Assembly: GCF_016908855.1 (NCBI RefSeq)
Contig: NZ_JAFBER010000006.1
Span: 62,001-126,000 of the forward strand
Direction of reading: 5' to 3'
Origin: Scopulibacillus daqui
Lineage (GTDB): Bacteria > Bacillota > Bacilli > Bacillales > Sporolactobacillaceae
DNA: 64,000 bases
Shown: positions 46,141-55,212 of the stretch, piece by piece
How positions within the stretch are numbered: the first letter of the stretch is position 1
Layout of the letters: each line of letters begins with the position of its first letter
Notes under the pieces: model-generated
The model's input: only the letters and a program-made list of their open reading frames with translations
Databases searched by the model: none
Told to the model about the DNA's origin: nothing
Made by a program: the position numbers and the translations under genes

Positions 46141-47133
46141 TTACTCTTTATCGTTATAACCATTAGGATGGTTTTGATGCCATTGCCAAGCGTGCTCGAC
46201 AATTGTATCTAAGGATGTATATTGAGGCTTCCATCCCAGTTCCTCTTCCGCCTTTTGCGATGATGCAATTAATACAGCCGGGTCTCCTGCGCGTCTTGGC
46301 GAGGCGATGGCTTTAATGTCTTTGTCTGTTACCCGCCGGCATGCCTCAATGACTTGCTTCACTGAAAATCCTTGACCGTTGCCCAAATTATAAATACCGC
46401 TTTCATTTGTTTGATCCAGCTTTTTCAAAGCCAAATAATGTGCTTGAGCGAGATCAATGACGTGAATATAGTCGCGTACACAGCTGCCGTCTTCTGTTGG
46501 GTAGTCTTCACCATATATGGCAACATGATCCCTTTGACCAAGTGCGGCTTGTAAAACAATTGGAATTAAGTGGGTCTCAGGTTGATGATCCTCGCCGATC
46601 CGGCCTTTGGGATCAGCACCGGCAGCATTAAAATACCTTAAGCAAACGGATTTTAAACCGTACGCTTGATCGGCCCACTTTAACATTTTTTCAATGGCCA
46701 GCTTTGTCTCTCCGTAAGGATTTGCAGGAAAAGTTGGATCTGACTCCCGTATTGGAATGGATTTGGGTTCGCCGTAAACAGCAGCGGTCGATGAAAATAC
46801 AATCTTTTTAACGCTATGTTCTAACATCTTTTTAAATAATTGCAGTGTGCCATTGACGTTGTTTTCATAGTATCTTAATGGATCTTCAACACTTTCTCCA
46901 ACAAGCGAATCTGCAGCAAAGTGAATCACTGAGTCGATGTCGTGCTTCTGAAAGATTTCATCTAATGTAGAGCCGTCTGCTAAATCGCCGGTATACATCG
47001 GCACATCAAGAACGGCAGGACGATGCCCCTTTTTCATATTATCAATAACAACAACATCTATTCCTCTTTCTTTAAGATAAAGCACTGTATGGCTGCCAAT
47101 ATAACCGGCGCCTCCAGTAACTAAAACAGTCAT
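46141..47133 (-). CDS. galE: UDP-glucose 4-epimerase
   Basis: Interconverts UDP-galactose and UDP-glucose in the Leloir pathway. 330 residues with the NAD loop VTGGAGYIGSHTVLYL (residues 4-19), DNMKKGHR, FSSTAAVYGEP and the catalytic Tyr-x3-Lys in NPYGETKLAIEKML. Its ATG overlaps the galK TGA by four bases (ATGA). It is the last gene of galT-galK-galE. Confidence 0.96.
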   Translation of the reverse strand: MTVLVTGGAGYIGSHTVLYLKERGIDVVVIDNMKKGHRPAVLDVPMYTGDLADGSTLDEIFQKHDIDSVIHFAADSLVGESVEDPLRYYENNVNGTLQLFKKMLEHSVKKIVFSSTAAVYGEPKSIPIRESDPTFPANPYGETKLAIEKMLKWADQAYGLKSVCLRYFNAAGADPKGRIGEDHQPETHLIPIVLQAALGQRDHVAIYGEDYPTEDGSCVRDYIHVIDLAQAHYLALKKLDQTNESGIYNLGNGQGFSVKQVIEACRRVTDKDIKAIASPRRAGDPAVLIASSQKAEEELGWKPQYTSLDTIVEHAWQWHQNHPNGYNDKE

Positions 47134-48311
47134 ATTACCCCTTCTTTCGTCAATTCTTTGACTCCGTCACCTACTTCGCAAATATAGAAGTCAGGCTCTA
47201 AGCCTGTTTTCTTTTCGTAAATATCCTTAACAGTTCTTTTAAATGACAGAATTTCATTTTTATGGACAATACTAATCGTACAGCCGCCAAATCCCGCTCC
47301 AGTCATTCTTGTGCCAACACATCCAGGACATGCTTTTTGGGCTGCAAATAATACATCTAGATGTTCGCCCGTCACTTCGTAATCATCCCTTAACGACTCG
47401 TGGGAAGCAGCCATTAGCTGGCCAAAACCAATAAGATTGCCTGATTTCAGCTGACGAACAGCATCAATGACACGCTGGTTTTCCGTGACAACATGGCGAA
47501 TGCGCTTTCTTATTATTGGATCAAATGTGTCTCCCGCATTTTCCAGCATATTGAGTGAAACATCTGTCAGTGTTTGACACATTGGGTATATTTTTTGAAT
47601 GACAGAAAGGCCTTTTTCACATTCCTTGCGCCGCTCATTATACTTGGAATCAGCTAACCCTCTTCTTTTATTTGAGTTTGTAATAACAAGCTTGTAATCT
47701 CCTAATTGGAGCGGTACCAATTCATGGGTCATTGAACCGCAATCTATAAAAATAGCATAGTCTTGTTTCCCGAAACCTACCGCATATTGATCCATAATTC
47801 CTGTTTTAACGCCAATGAAATGATTTTCCATGCGCTGACAAAGCAAAGCCATTTCTTTAATGCTTATAGGGAAACGGTGCATTTGACTTAATCCAAATCC
47901 TGTTGCCATCCCAATTGAAGCTGATGACGATAACCCAGCCCCATTAGGAATATCTCCATAATAATATATATCAGCTCCCGTAAGAGATACCCCGGCATCC
48001 AGCAGCTCACGGATAACTCCTTTAGGATAATTCCCCCAGTCATCGTCTCTTTTGTACATTAATTCGTCAATTGAAAAATTAATGTCTACATGGGGAAAAT
48101 TAGCGCTCCTTAGACAAAATTGCCGATCAGATCTCAGGCGCACAACCATATACGTCCCTTTTGACAGCGCAGCCGGCAGAACATATCCGCTATTATAATC
48201 AGTGTGTTCGCCAATTAAATTAACCCTTCCCGGTGCAAAGAAAATGCGAATATCATCATTTCCCGGAAAATAATGTTGAAATTCGTCAACTAATTTTTTT
48301 ATTAAATTCAT
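47130..48311 (-). CDS. galK: Galactokinase
   Basis: GHMP kinase that phosphorylates galactose at C1. 393 residues with the galactokinase signature FFAPGRVNLIGEHTDYN (about 27-43), the ATP loop GAGLSSSASIGMA, and TGAGFGGCTIS near the C-terminus. The start at MNLIKKL gives family length. A longer frame from 48503 would overlap galT by 176 bases and is rejected. It follows galT by 16 bp and overlaps galE by 4 bases. Confidence 0.95.
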   Translation of the reverse strand: MNLIKKLVDEFQHYFPGNDDIRIFFAPGRVNLIGEHTDYNSGYVLPAALSKGTYMVVRLRSDRQFCLRSANFPHVDINFSIDELMYKRDDDWGNYPKGVIRELLDAGVSLTGADIYYYGDIPNGAGLSSSASIGMATGFGLSQMHRFPISIKEMALLCQRMENHFIGVKTGIMDQYAVGFGKQDYAIFIDCGSMTHELVPLQLGDYKLVITNSNKRRGLADSKYNERRKECEKGLSVIQKIYPMCQTLTDVSLNMLENAGDTFDPIIRKRIRHVVTENQRVIDAVRQLKSGNLIGFGQLMAASHESLRDDYEVTGEHLDVLFAAQKACPGCVGTRMTGAGFGGCTISIVHKNEILSFKRTVKDIYEKKTGLEPDFYICEVGDGVKELTKEGVI

Positions 48312-48327
48312 TTTCAGATCAACCCTT

Positions 48328-49290
48328 TTACTTAAACTTATTGATCGCTTCCCGCAAAATTTTTGCATTATCTTCCACTCTAGTCGGGTTTGCGGCAGCC
48401 CAGCCCCCTGTCTCAGAAGATGCATTATATTTAATTTTATGGCGATCACGAAGCGGAGGGTAAAATTCGATGTGAAAACGATAAAATGGGCTGACATCTT
48501 CACCGTTGGAAGGGCGCTGATGCATCACCATCATATATGGAAAAAGCCGGTCATAAATCTTATCCATACCGCCGACAATGGTTTGCAGCATGTCGCCTAA
48601 CTGATGTTTCTCCTGTTCTGTAAAATCAGTAATGGCCGTCTTGTTTTCTTTGCTGACGACAAAAACACCAAATGGATAGTCTGTAAAAAAAGGGATAAAG
48701 GCAATAAAAGCTTCATTTTCTAGGATAACCCGCTCTTTGAACCGTTTTTCTTCCGCGATCATATCATCAAACATATTTCTGCTGTTTTTTGCAAAATATT
48801 TCTTGCAATTATCCAATTCTGTTCTTACTTTTAGCGGAATAAACGGATAGGCATATATTTGCCCATGAGGATGAGGCATTGTAACGCCTACTTCTTCGCC
48901 GCGGTTTTCAAATATCATGACATATTCATGATCCGGATGATGATCTAGTTCAGCAAATGTATCGGTCCAAAGATCAACCAGTTTGTACATATGATCCCGG
49001 GTCAGATCTGGAATCGTTGCATGGTGATCTGGAGAATACAAGACCACTTCGCATTTTCCTTTGGCCTGCTTCGTTTGGTAAAGTGATCCGCCAACGTTAT
49101 CAGGCTCAGGCGGATTTGGCGAAAGTACAGGAAAGTCATTATGATAAATACGAACATCATAATTGTCGGGCACTTTCCCTGAACCCGGACAGAACGGGCA
49201 AAAGTCTTTTGGCATTTGCGGCCGGTTTTGCCGTTTGGCGGATACCATTGTCCAGTCATCAAGCAATGGGTTATATCTTAATTCAGCCAT
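48328..49290 (-). CDS. galT: Galactose-1-phosphate uridylyltransferase, HIT (class I) type
   Basis: Transfers UMP from UDP-glucose to galactose-1-phosphate. 320 residues. The active-site motif MPHPHGQIYAYPF (nucleophilic His) and an N-terminal CPFCPG metal motif show this is the class I histidine-triad enzyme (as in E. coli), not the unrelated class II GalT of B. subtilis. It is the first gene of the operon, preceded by GGGGG about 8 bases before the ATG. Confidence 0.95.
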   Translation of the reverse strand: MAELRYNPLLDDWTMVSAKRQNRPQMPKDFCPFCPGSGKVPDNYDVRIYHNDFPVLSPNPPEPDNVGGSLYQTKQAKGKCEVVLYSPDHHATIPDLTRDHMYKLVDLWTDTFAELDHHPDHEYVMIFENRGEEVGVTMPHPHGQIYAYPFIPLKVRTELDNCKKYFAKNSRNMFDDMIAEEKRFKERVILENEAFIAFIPFFTDYPFGVFVVSKENKTAITDFTEQEKHQLGDMLQTIVGGMDKIYDRLFPYMMVMHQRPSNGEDVSPFYRFHIEFYPPLRDRHKIKYNASSETGGWAAANPTRVEDNAKILREAINKFK

Positions 49291-49307
49291 GATTAGTCCC
49301 CCTTATT

Positions 49308-49348
49308 TAGATAGCGCTTTCTTTTTCAAGAACTTTATTAATTAATTT
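49308..49348 (-). promoter_or_regulatory. Operator-like cluster downstream of the gal promoter
   Basis: AGAAAGCGCTATCTA (minus strand, 49308-49322) is cre-like and matches the symporter site in its first ten bases. TTTATTAATTAATTT (49334-49348) is identical over 15 bases to a sequence in the symporter promoter. Both lie between promoter and galT start, where a bound repressor would block elongation. Confidence 0.5.
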
Positions 49349-49359
49349 TATTTACTTTC

Positions 49360-49388
49360 ATTATAGATTTTCAAAACAGCAGAATCAA
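49360..49388 (-). promoter_or_regulatory. Predicted promoter of galT-galK-galE
   Basis: Minus-strand TTGATT (complement of 49383-49388) and consensus TATAAT (complement of 49360-49365), spacer 17. Confidence 0.7.
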
Positions 49389-49421
49389 CAAAGATGTTTC
49401 ATTTTATCAGTTAATTTCCAT

Positions 49422-49450
49422 TTTACTCAATATACTGCTAGGGTTATAAT
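49422..49450 (+). promoter_or_regulatory. Predicted promoter of the ROK repressor gene
   Basis: TTTACT (49422-49427) and TATAAT (49445-49450) with 17-base spacing, divergent from the gal promoter. Confidence 0.55.
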
Positions 49451-49516
49451 AAAGAATACTTCCGATATCATTTATTTTTTAATTTATTTTTCGTTTCGTT
49501 CATAGGAGTGGTATCA

Positions 49517-50755
49517 ATGACACAAAAACTATTAGCTGGAAGCTTTCAATTAATGAAATCGCTTAACCGCTCATTAATTTTAAATACAATCAGAACAGAA
49601 GGACCCATTTCCCGTGCAGAAATTGCAAAATTGACAAAGTTAACGCCGCCTACTGTCAGCAACATCGTCAAAGAACTCATAGATTCTGATATTGTCATTG
49701 AAAGCAATCAAGGGGAATCAAGGGGCGGCAGAAAACCGACGATGCTTGTCATTAATGGCAAAAATTTCTTCGTTATTGGTATTGAAGTCAGCCCTGCCTC
49801 CATCTATTCGGTTATAACTAATTTAAATGCCAAAATCATTGACTCCGTTTCGATTGATATTCATCATCCGATAACAAATGAGAGTCTATTATCATTTCTG
49901 TCAAAATCGGTAAAGCAATTGCTTGATAAAAACAACTGGATTAACCGCGAACATATCCTCGGGATTGGCGTTGCTATGCATGGCATTGTTGATATAGAAA
50001 ACGGTATATCCATTTACGCTCCCGGGTTGAAACTCCGCAATATTCCAATTAAGGAGCATCTTGAATCTGAATTTAACTTGACTGTTAAAGTAGATAACGA
50101 TGCAAATTCAATGGCGCTGGGCGAAGCTTGGTTTGGACATGGTTATGACATTGGCGACTTTGTCTGCGTTAATGTCGGGCAAGGAATAGGGGCAGGCATC
50201 ATTATTAATGGGAAATTACTGCATGGCAATGAATTCTTAAGCGGGGAAATTGGACATATGACGATTGATATTGACGGGCCTAAATGCAGCTGCGGAAATT
50301 ACGGCTGCCTTGAAGCACTGGCCGCTGGTCCTTATCTGGCAGAACGTGCAAAGAAACAGCTTGCGATGGGCGAGAAAAGCATGCTTATTCATATGACCGG
50401 CCATAATCTCGACAAACTCACCGGCGAGCTGATTTACGAAGCGGCCTCGCAAGGCGACCCATTCAGCATCAATGTACTTAAGGAAACCGGCAAATACCTT
50501 GGCATCGGATTAAGCAACCTTATCCATACGATTAATCCAAGCTGCATCATTATGGGCGGCGGTGTTACAAAGTCGGGGCATATTCTATTAGACAGCTTAA
50601 AGGAAACGATCAAACAAAGGGGACTGACAGAACAAGCCAAATCAACTCAAGTTATGCTTACTAAACTTGGTGATCAAGCCGCCGTTATCGGTGCTGTCTG
50701 CCTTGTGTTAGTTGAACTTTTCTTTACTCAATCCCCTCAGACCAGTATCATATAA
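49517..50755 (+). CDS. ROK-family transcriptional repressor, probable gal regulator
   Basis: 412 residues: an N-terminal winged HTH (RTEGPISRAEIAKLTKLTPP...VSNIVKELIDSDIV) and a ROK sugar-kinase-like sensor domain (GIGVAMHGIVD, VDNDANSMALGEAWFG, NVGQGIGAGIIING) with the zinc motif CSCGNYGCLEALAAG. This is the XylR/NagC architecture. The ATG has AGGAGTGG 5-6 bases upstream. It is divergent from galT and so the likely galactose-responsive regulator; ligand identity is inferred. Confidence 0.88.
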   Translation: MTQKLLAGSFQLMKSLNRSLILNTIRTEGPISRAEIAKLTKLTPPTVSNIVKELIDSDIVIESNQGESRGGRKPTMLVINGKNFFVIGIEVSPASIYSVITNLNAKIIDSVSIDIHHPITNESLLSFLSKSVKQLLDKNNWINREHILGIGVAMHGIVDIENGISIYAPGLKLRNIPIKEHLESEFNLTVKVDNDANSMALGEAWFGHGYDIGDFVCVNVGQGIGAGIIINGKLLHGNEFLSGEIGHMTIDIDGPKCSCGNYGCLEALAAGPYLAERAKKQLAMGEKSMLIHMTGHNLDKLTGELIYEAASQGDPFSINVLKETGKYLGIGLSNLIHTINPSCIIMGGGVTKSGHILLDSLKETIKQRGLTEQAKSTQVMLTKLGDQAAVIGAVCLVLVELFFTQSPQTSII

Positions 50756-50936
50756 GGATCTTAATCTAAAACGCCACTCTTGTATATATCCGTGATTATG
50801 AATGTTAATTTTTATATCAGCCTATGTATCTCAGTTTATTATTTTTTAAACTTATACTATACTTGGCAGATAAATTCAGGTATCGAAGATTTCCCGTTGA
50901 AGCCAAAACGGTGAAATTCCTGATTCATAGATTAAA

Positions 50937-50971
50937 GCCCTGAACGGCAAATTGCCGTCCAGGGTTTTTTT
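50937..50971 (+). terminator. Terminator between the ROK gene and the ABC importer
   Basis: CCCTGAACGGC/GCCGTCCAGGG hairpin followed by seven T on the plus strand; on the minus strand it may also end the ABC operon. Confidence 0.85.
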
Positions 50972-50978
50972 AGCTTTT

Positions 50979-52076
50979 TTATTTATAAGGGCCAAGAACT
51001 TTAACAGCTTCCTTAGCCAGACTAGTATCCACAGCCTTATTGATATCCACGTTCCCGTCAATGCCTCCCCGCGCTTTATACCATTTATATTGGTCTTTAA
51101 TATTATTGACAAACATTCTGCCATTTGGATCAAGTCCGATGACTGCGACTTTATCCCAAATTTTCGGATCTTTAAGTGATGTGTTCTTCATCATAATGTT
51201 AATGATTTCTTGTTTGTTGCCTTTTCCTTTTACAAAGGCGTCATTATAATCTCGGATGCCTTTTAAGTAAGCAACCATAAACCTTAGTGCAACAGCATGT
51301 TCATTATTGACAAAGTTCGGTGAGCCGAGTACCATAGCAATTTGCGCTTTTGGCGCATAATCTGTTGTATCGCCGAAACGATAATGAATGCCTTTCATTT
51401 CGCCTTGTGTAATCATTGGTTCAATTTGCAATGCGGCATCTACAGTGCCGTTAGCGACCGCCGACATCATGTTGCCAAAGTCAGGCATTAAAACAAAATG
51501 AACATCTTTTCTGGATAGTCCCGCATGCTTCAGCATTTGTGAAAAAATATAATCATCAACACCGTTTTTTGTAGAGACAGCAATTTTTTTGCCTTTAAAA
51601 TCTTTGTAGGACTTTATTTTATTTTTCATTCTTTTACTGACTACAAATGAAAAATAAGATTGACCTTTAAGATTGTGCCCTTTATCAGCAATCATTTTAA
51701 CATCAATACCCTGGGCGATCGAATTAAAGAATGACGCGGAAGAAATGCCGCCGGCAACATCAACTTTACCTGAAGCCAATGCAGGCAGCATATCATCGCT
51801 ATTAGAGAACTTCGCAAATTTAATATTAATATTGTAATCTTTGAAATAGCCTTTTGCATCAGCTATATAAAAACCAGCCGCAGATGCGGAATCATCCTCA
51901 GCAATAACGACAGTCGCCGGCTTCTTTAACGGTTTCAGATTGCCGTCAACAGGTTTAGCCTTTGCATCAACAACATCGGATTCCTTTTCTTTTGACGCCC
52001 CTCCCCCCTGACAGCCACTAAGCATACATACACACAGCGGAATAGCTAATAAAGCGGCAAGGAATTTCCTCCACAC
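50979..52076 (-). CDS. ABC transporter substrate-binding lipoprotein, SsuA/Thi5-like
   Basis: 365-residue NMT1/THI5-fold binding protein. It has a lipoprotein signal ending in the lipobox MLSGC (Cys about 22), a charged linker, then the mature domain (ASAAGFYIADAKGYFKDY, LASGKVDVAGGISSASFF, NGTVDAALQIEPM). Relatives bind aliphatic sulfonates, taurine, thiamine precursors or nitrate-like ligands. GTG start with AAGGAGG 8 bases upstream. Third gene of a permease-ATPase-binding protein operon. Ligand unknown; no desulfonase gene is adjacent. Confidence 0.9.
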   Translation of the reverse strand: MWRKFLAALLAIPLCVCMLSGCQGGGASKEKESDVVDAKAKPVDGNLKPLKKPATVVIAEDDSASAAGFYIADAKGYFKDYNINIKFAKFSNSDDMLPALASGKVDVAGGISSASFFNSIAQGIDVKMIADKGHNLKGQSYFSFVVSKRMKNKIKSYKDFKGKKIAVSTKNGVDDYIFSQMLKHAGLSRKDVHFVLMPDFGNMMSAVANGTVDAALQIEPMITQGEMKGIHYRFGDTTDYAPKAQIAMVLGSPNFVNNEHAVALRFMVAYLKGIRDYNDAFVKGKGNKQEIINIMMKNTSLKDPKIWDKVAVIGLDPNGRMFVNNIKDQYKWYKARGGIDGNVDINKAVDTSLAKEAVKVLGPYK

Positions 52077-52112
52077 CGTACATGCCTCCTTTTTGTGCCT
52101 CGACTGATACAG

Positions 52113-52895
52113 TTAAGATTGTCGGGCCTTTTCCACAGCCGTCTGCAAATGTTCCCATATATCAACGAATTCTTTCTCCATTTCAGGATTAGAGCGAATC
52201 GCTTCCACTTTTCTCGGTCTGGGTACATCAATCATTTTTTCACGGACAATTTGGCCGGGCTGCGTACTCATCAATACAATACGATCGCTTAACAGCAAAG
52301 CTTCATCAATGCTATGTGTAATAAACAGCACCGTTTTCTTTGTTTCCGACCAAATAGTCAGCAATTCTTCCTGCAAAATAAATTTGTTTTGTTCATCAAG
52401 AGCCGCAAACGGTTCATCCATTAATAAGATTTCCGGGTCATTGGCAAAGGCGCGGGCAATGCTGACTCTTTGTTTCATACCCCCGGATATTTCTGATGGA
52501 TAGAGCTTTCGAAACTCTTTAAGCCCGACTTTTTCGAGATAGTAATCTGTTTGCTGCTTAATCGTGGTTTTTGGCATATGGCGCATTTTTAATCCAAAAG
52601 CAACATTTTCTTCAACTGTCAGCCACGGTATAACACCTTTTTCCTGAAAAATCATTGATTGCAGCGGCCGATCTTTACTTGTGCGCCTAATATGAAATTC
52701 ACCTGCACTTGGTTTCTCAAGTCCGGCCAGAATTCTTAATAAAGTTGTTTTTCCGCACCCGCTTGGACCAAGCAGACAAACAAATTCCCCATCGTTAATG
52801 CTTAAGTTAATGTCTTTTAAAGCAGTCACAGCTTTATGCTTTTTGAAGTATATTTTTGTTAAATGATTGATTTGAATTTTCGGTGCTTCGGACAT
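52113..52895 (-). CDS. ABC transporter ATP-binding protein, SsuB/TauB-like
   Basis: 260 residues with Walker A LLGPSGCGKTTLLRILAG, Q-loop SMIFQEKGVIPWLTV, signature SEISGGMKQRVSIARA, Walker B ILLMDEPFAALD and H-loop FITHSIDEA. It energises the importer formed with the flanking permease and binding protein. GGAGGGGG precedes the ATG. Confidence 0.93.
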   Translation of the reverse strand: MSEAPKIQINHLTKIYFKKHKAVTALKDINLSINDGEFVCLLGPSGCGKTTLLRILAGLEKPSAGEFHIRRTSKDRPLQSMIFQEKGVIPWLTVEENVAFGLKMRHMPKTTIKQQTDYYLEKVGLKEFRKLYPSEISGGMKQRVSIARAFANDPEILLMDEPFAALDEQNKFILQEELLTIWSETKKTVLFITHSIDEALLLSDRIVLMSTQPGQIVREKMIDVPRPRKVEAIRSNPEMEKEFVDIWEHLQTAVEKARQS

Positions 52896-52919
52896 GCTCT
52901 CCCCCTCCTTTACAAAAGC

Positions 52920-53747
52920 TCACTTTTTCCATGGAATAAGAACCTTTTGCAGCATTCGCAATAAGAGTGAAAAGAAATAGCCAAAGAAGGAAATCAGAAT
53001 TAACCCGACATACATTTGCTGCAGCAAAAATGCTTTATACGAAGTCCAGATAAGGTAGCCAATCCCTGAATGCGCTCCCATCATTTCTGCGGCTACAATG
53101 GTAAGCAAAGCGATCGCCTGCCCCATTTGAATACCTTCTAACATCACAGGAAGGGCGCCGGGCAAGGCAATTTTAAAGAAAAAGTCTTTCGATTTAGCAC
53201 CATAGTTTTTAGCAACATCTAAGTATATTCCATCAATATTGGCAACGCCTGCAGCCGTGTTAATGACAACGGGAAAAAATACACTTCCTGCAATCGTAAT
53301 CATTTTTGAAAAATCGCTGATGCCAAAAATAATGAGAATGATTGGCATCAAGGCCAATGTAGGAATAGGCATCAACGCCATAACAAGCGGTTGAAAAAAG
53401 TATCTGACTGGCCGGTACATCCCCATAATCAGACCAAGCAATATAGCTGGAATCACGCCTAGCAAAAAACCGCCGATAATCCTATATAAGCTGATGCCTA
53501 AGTGATTAAACAAATCACCGCTGGCTGCCATTTTAAAGAAAGTCCCAATGATCTCAGTCGGCGGCGGAAAAAAGCGTGCATCAATGATATTTGTCCGTGA
53601 TAACACTTCCCACAAAACAAGCAGACACACTGGAGATGCAACCGTGAGCATATGCTTCAGCTGCTGCCTGCGCCGCCCTTTTCTCCACATTTGTTCTTCC
53701 ACAGCAATTGAATTTTCCATATAAATCTCTTCCACTTTAGTTGCCAC
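52920..53747 (-). CDS. ABC transporter permease, SsuC/TauC-like
   Basis: 275-residue BPD-type permease with about six membrane helices. The EAA loop that docks the ATPase is DVAKNYGAKSKDFFFKIALPG. GTG start with GAGGTGGTG 7 bases upstream. First gene of the operon; 24 bp separate it from the ATPase gene. Confidence 0.92.
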   Translation of the reverse strand: MATKVEEIYMENSIAVEEQMWRKGRRRQQLKHMLTVASPVCLLVLWEVLSRTNIIDARFFPPPTEIIGTFFKMAASGDLFNHLGISLYRIIGGFLLGVIPAILLGLIMGMYRPVRYFFQPLVMALMPIPTLALMPIILIIFGISDFSKMITIAGSVFFPVVINTAAGVANIDGIYLDVAKNYGAKSKDFFFKIALPGALPVMLEGIQMGQAIALLTIVAAEMMGAHSGIGYLIWTSYKAFLLQQMYVGLILISFFGYFFSLLLRMLQKVLIPWKK

Positions 53748-53879
53748 TGTCGTTCACCACCTCTAGTAATCACATCATATGCACATATGCCCAGAGCGTG
53801 ACAAAAGCCTATAAAATTATTTTCACGCCATAACAAAGCCTAGTATAAGATATACAAGACTGCATTTTGTCAAGATTTT

Positions 53880-54047
53880 TGTGGATAAGTGGATAACCGC
53901 TAAAATAACAGACGAATAGCGCCATTAATTTGTGAATAATCATTGGGGATAAAATATCAAAAACTTGTGGATATTGTGGGCAAATATGTGGAATATCCTT
54001 GAGAAAGGCGATTTGCTTGTGGATAATCCTGTGGAAACTGTGCATAA
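53880..54047 (-). promoter_or_regulatory. Cluster of DnaA boxes, all in one orientation
   Basis: Read on the plus strand, perfect TGTGGATAA boxes (complement TTATCCACA) lie at 53880-53888 and 54018-54026. One-mismatch boxes lie at 53888-53896, 53931-53939, 53944-53952, 53966-53974 and 54039-54047; two-mismatch copies are at 53975, 53987 and 54030. All point the same way. No dnaA, dnaN, rnpA or rpmH gene is near, so this is not the usual oriC; a DnaA-titration or DnaA-regulated site is more likely. Short frames overlapping the repeats are artefacts. The flanking parts of 53748-54279 contain no gene. Confidence 0.75.
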
Positions 54048-54178
54048 TCTGAAAATAAAAACTTCAATTCCGAAAAATTTAAGGGAGCGTCACTATACAA
54101 CTAAAATAAATCTTTTTGGAATTGTATGTGCTGCTGTTATTGTCCGAGTTCATAGGGATGAGTTTTATCTTATACACA

Positions 54179-54213
54179 AAAACAGATTTTCCTTTCAACA
54201 GGAAAATCTGTTT
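54179..54213 (-). terminator. Strong terminator downstream of the DNA glycosylase gene
   Basis: Perfect 14-base arms AAACAGATTTTCCT/AGGAAAATCTGTTT with loop TTCAAC; the minus-strand copy is followed by TTTTTG. Confidence 0.8.
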
Positions 54214-54279
54214 CGCAAATGCAAACTGAGGCTTAAAAAATCGTTAAGATAAACAGATAAGCTTTGAGCATCGGTCTTC

Positions 54280-55188
54280 TTAAGAAAGTCCTTTCCGCGT
54301 TCCCTGCGAAGAACTTTTCACAATGTGATTGCCGAGGAACTCCCATAAATAAATAGCCGCATAACTGTTAAATGGCGACCAGCTTTTAGCCTTGCTTTCG
54401 ATAAAGTCTAAAGGTGGTTTTTGCTCTAATTGATACAATTTTTTTATCGCGTTTTGTATCCCTATGTCTCCCGCAGGCATGAGGTTTTCCCTTCCTAATC
54501 CGAATAATAGGACATTTTGTGCCGTCCAAGGGCCGACTCCTCTTATTTTGACTAATTTCTTAATCACTTCGTCATCGGTCATTCGTTTAAGTTCATCTAA
54601 GGACAGCGATTTATCTGCGATGATACGTGACGTATCAACAAGATATTCAGCTTTCCTCCGGCTGAATTGCAGCTGCTGCAGCGATTCGTAAGGAATTTCT
54701 GCAACTGTTTCCGGACGCGGGTAAAACCATACATCATCAATGGAAAAACCGAATTGCTTTACGAATCGTTCTGTTAATTGATAAGAAAAAACCAGATTCA
54801 GCTGTTGATGAATGATGCATTTAACGAGTGACTGGTAGATACCGAAGTCTTTAACCAGCGGCATGCCTTTAAATGCGTTAAATACAGGCGCTAAGTCTGT
54901 TTTTGCAAAATGGCGGCAGACCTCATATAAAGACCTATCCCATTTGAAGATATCGGTGACTTGTTCTGCAACTTCCATTTCGCGATTCTGAGCTGAAATG
55001 ATAAAAGACGGACGATCTGTTGTTCCTAATGCTTGTACAGATGCGACAATCGGCTCATTGTCAATCCATAACGGCATTTTAATTAAACGTTTGTTTAGAT
55101 CAATATGAATGAGCGGGTCAAAAGCCAAACGTCTCAGTGCCCTGTCAAAATCATACGGTCCCTCAATATTCATCATCCTTTGCCACAT
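54280..55188 (-). CDS. yfjP: DNA-3-methyladenine glycosylase, AlkA-like (YfjP)
   Basis: Base-excision enzyme that removes alkylated purines. 302 residues with an AlkA N-terminal domain and the HhH-GPD core: IIHQQLNLVFSYQLTERFV, then KIRGVGPWTAQNVLLFGLG followed by the catalytic Asp in MPAGDIGIQNAI. It follows cobB on the same strand (24 bp) and belongs to the region matching B. subtilis yfjP-pdaA-yfjT. Confidence 0.92.
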   Translation of the reverse strand: MWQRMMNIEGPYDFDRALRRLAFDPLIHIDLNKRLIKMPLWIDNEPIVASVQALGTTDRPSFIISAQNREMEVAEQVTDIFKWDRSLYEVCRHFAKTDLAPVFNAFKGMPLVKDFGIYQSLVKCIIHQQLNLVFSYQLTERFVKQFGFSIDDVWFYPRPETVAEIPYESLQQLQFSRRKAEYLVDTSRIIADKSLSLDELKRMTDDEVIKKLVKIRGVGPWTAQNVLLFGLGRENLMPAGDIGIQNAIKKLYQLEQKPPLDFIESKAKSWSPFNSYAAIYLWEFLGNHIVKSSSQGTRKGLS

Positions 55189-55212
55189 GCAAACGCCTCC
55201 TTCCCCATTTCC

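Noticed and set aside
48312-48503. N-terminal extension of galK to 48503
   Set aside because: It would overlap galT by 176 bases and add residues not found in galactokinases; an internal ATG gives normal length.
53880-54047. Chromosomal replication origin oriC
   Set aside because: None of the usual flanking genes (dnaA, dnaN, rpmH, recF, gyrB) is present, and I cannot identify an AT-rich unwinding element with the expected layout.
53809-54252. Short open frames on both strands in the DnaA-box region
   Set aside because: They are generated by repeated TGTGGATAA units, have no RBS and no protein-like pattern; the DNA motif explains the region better.
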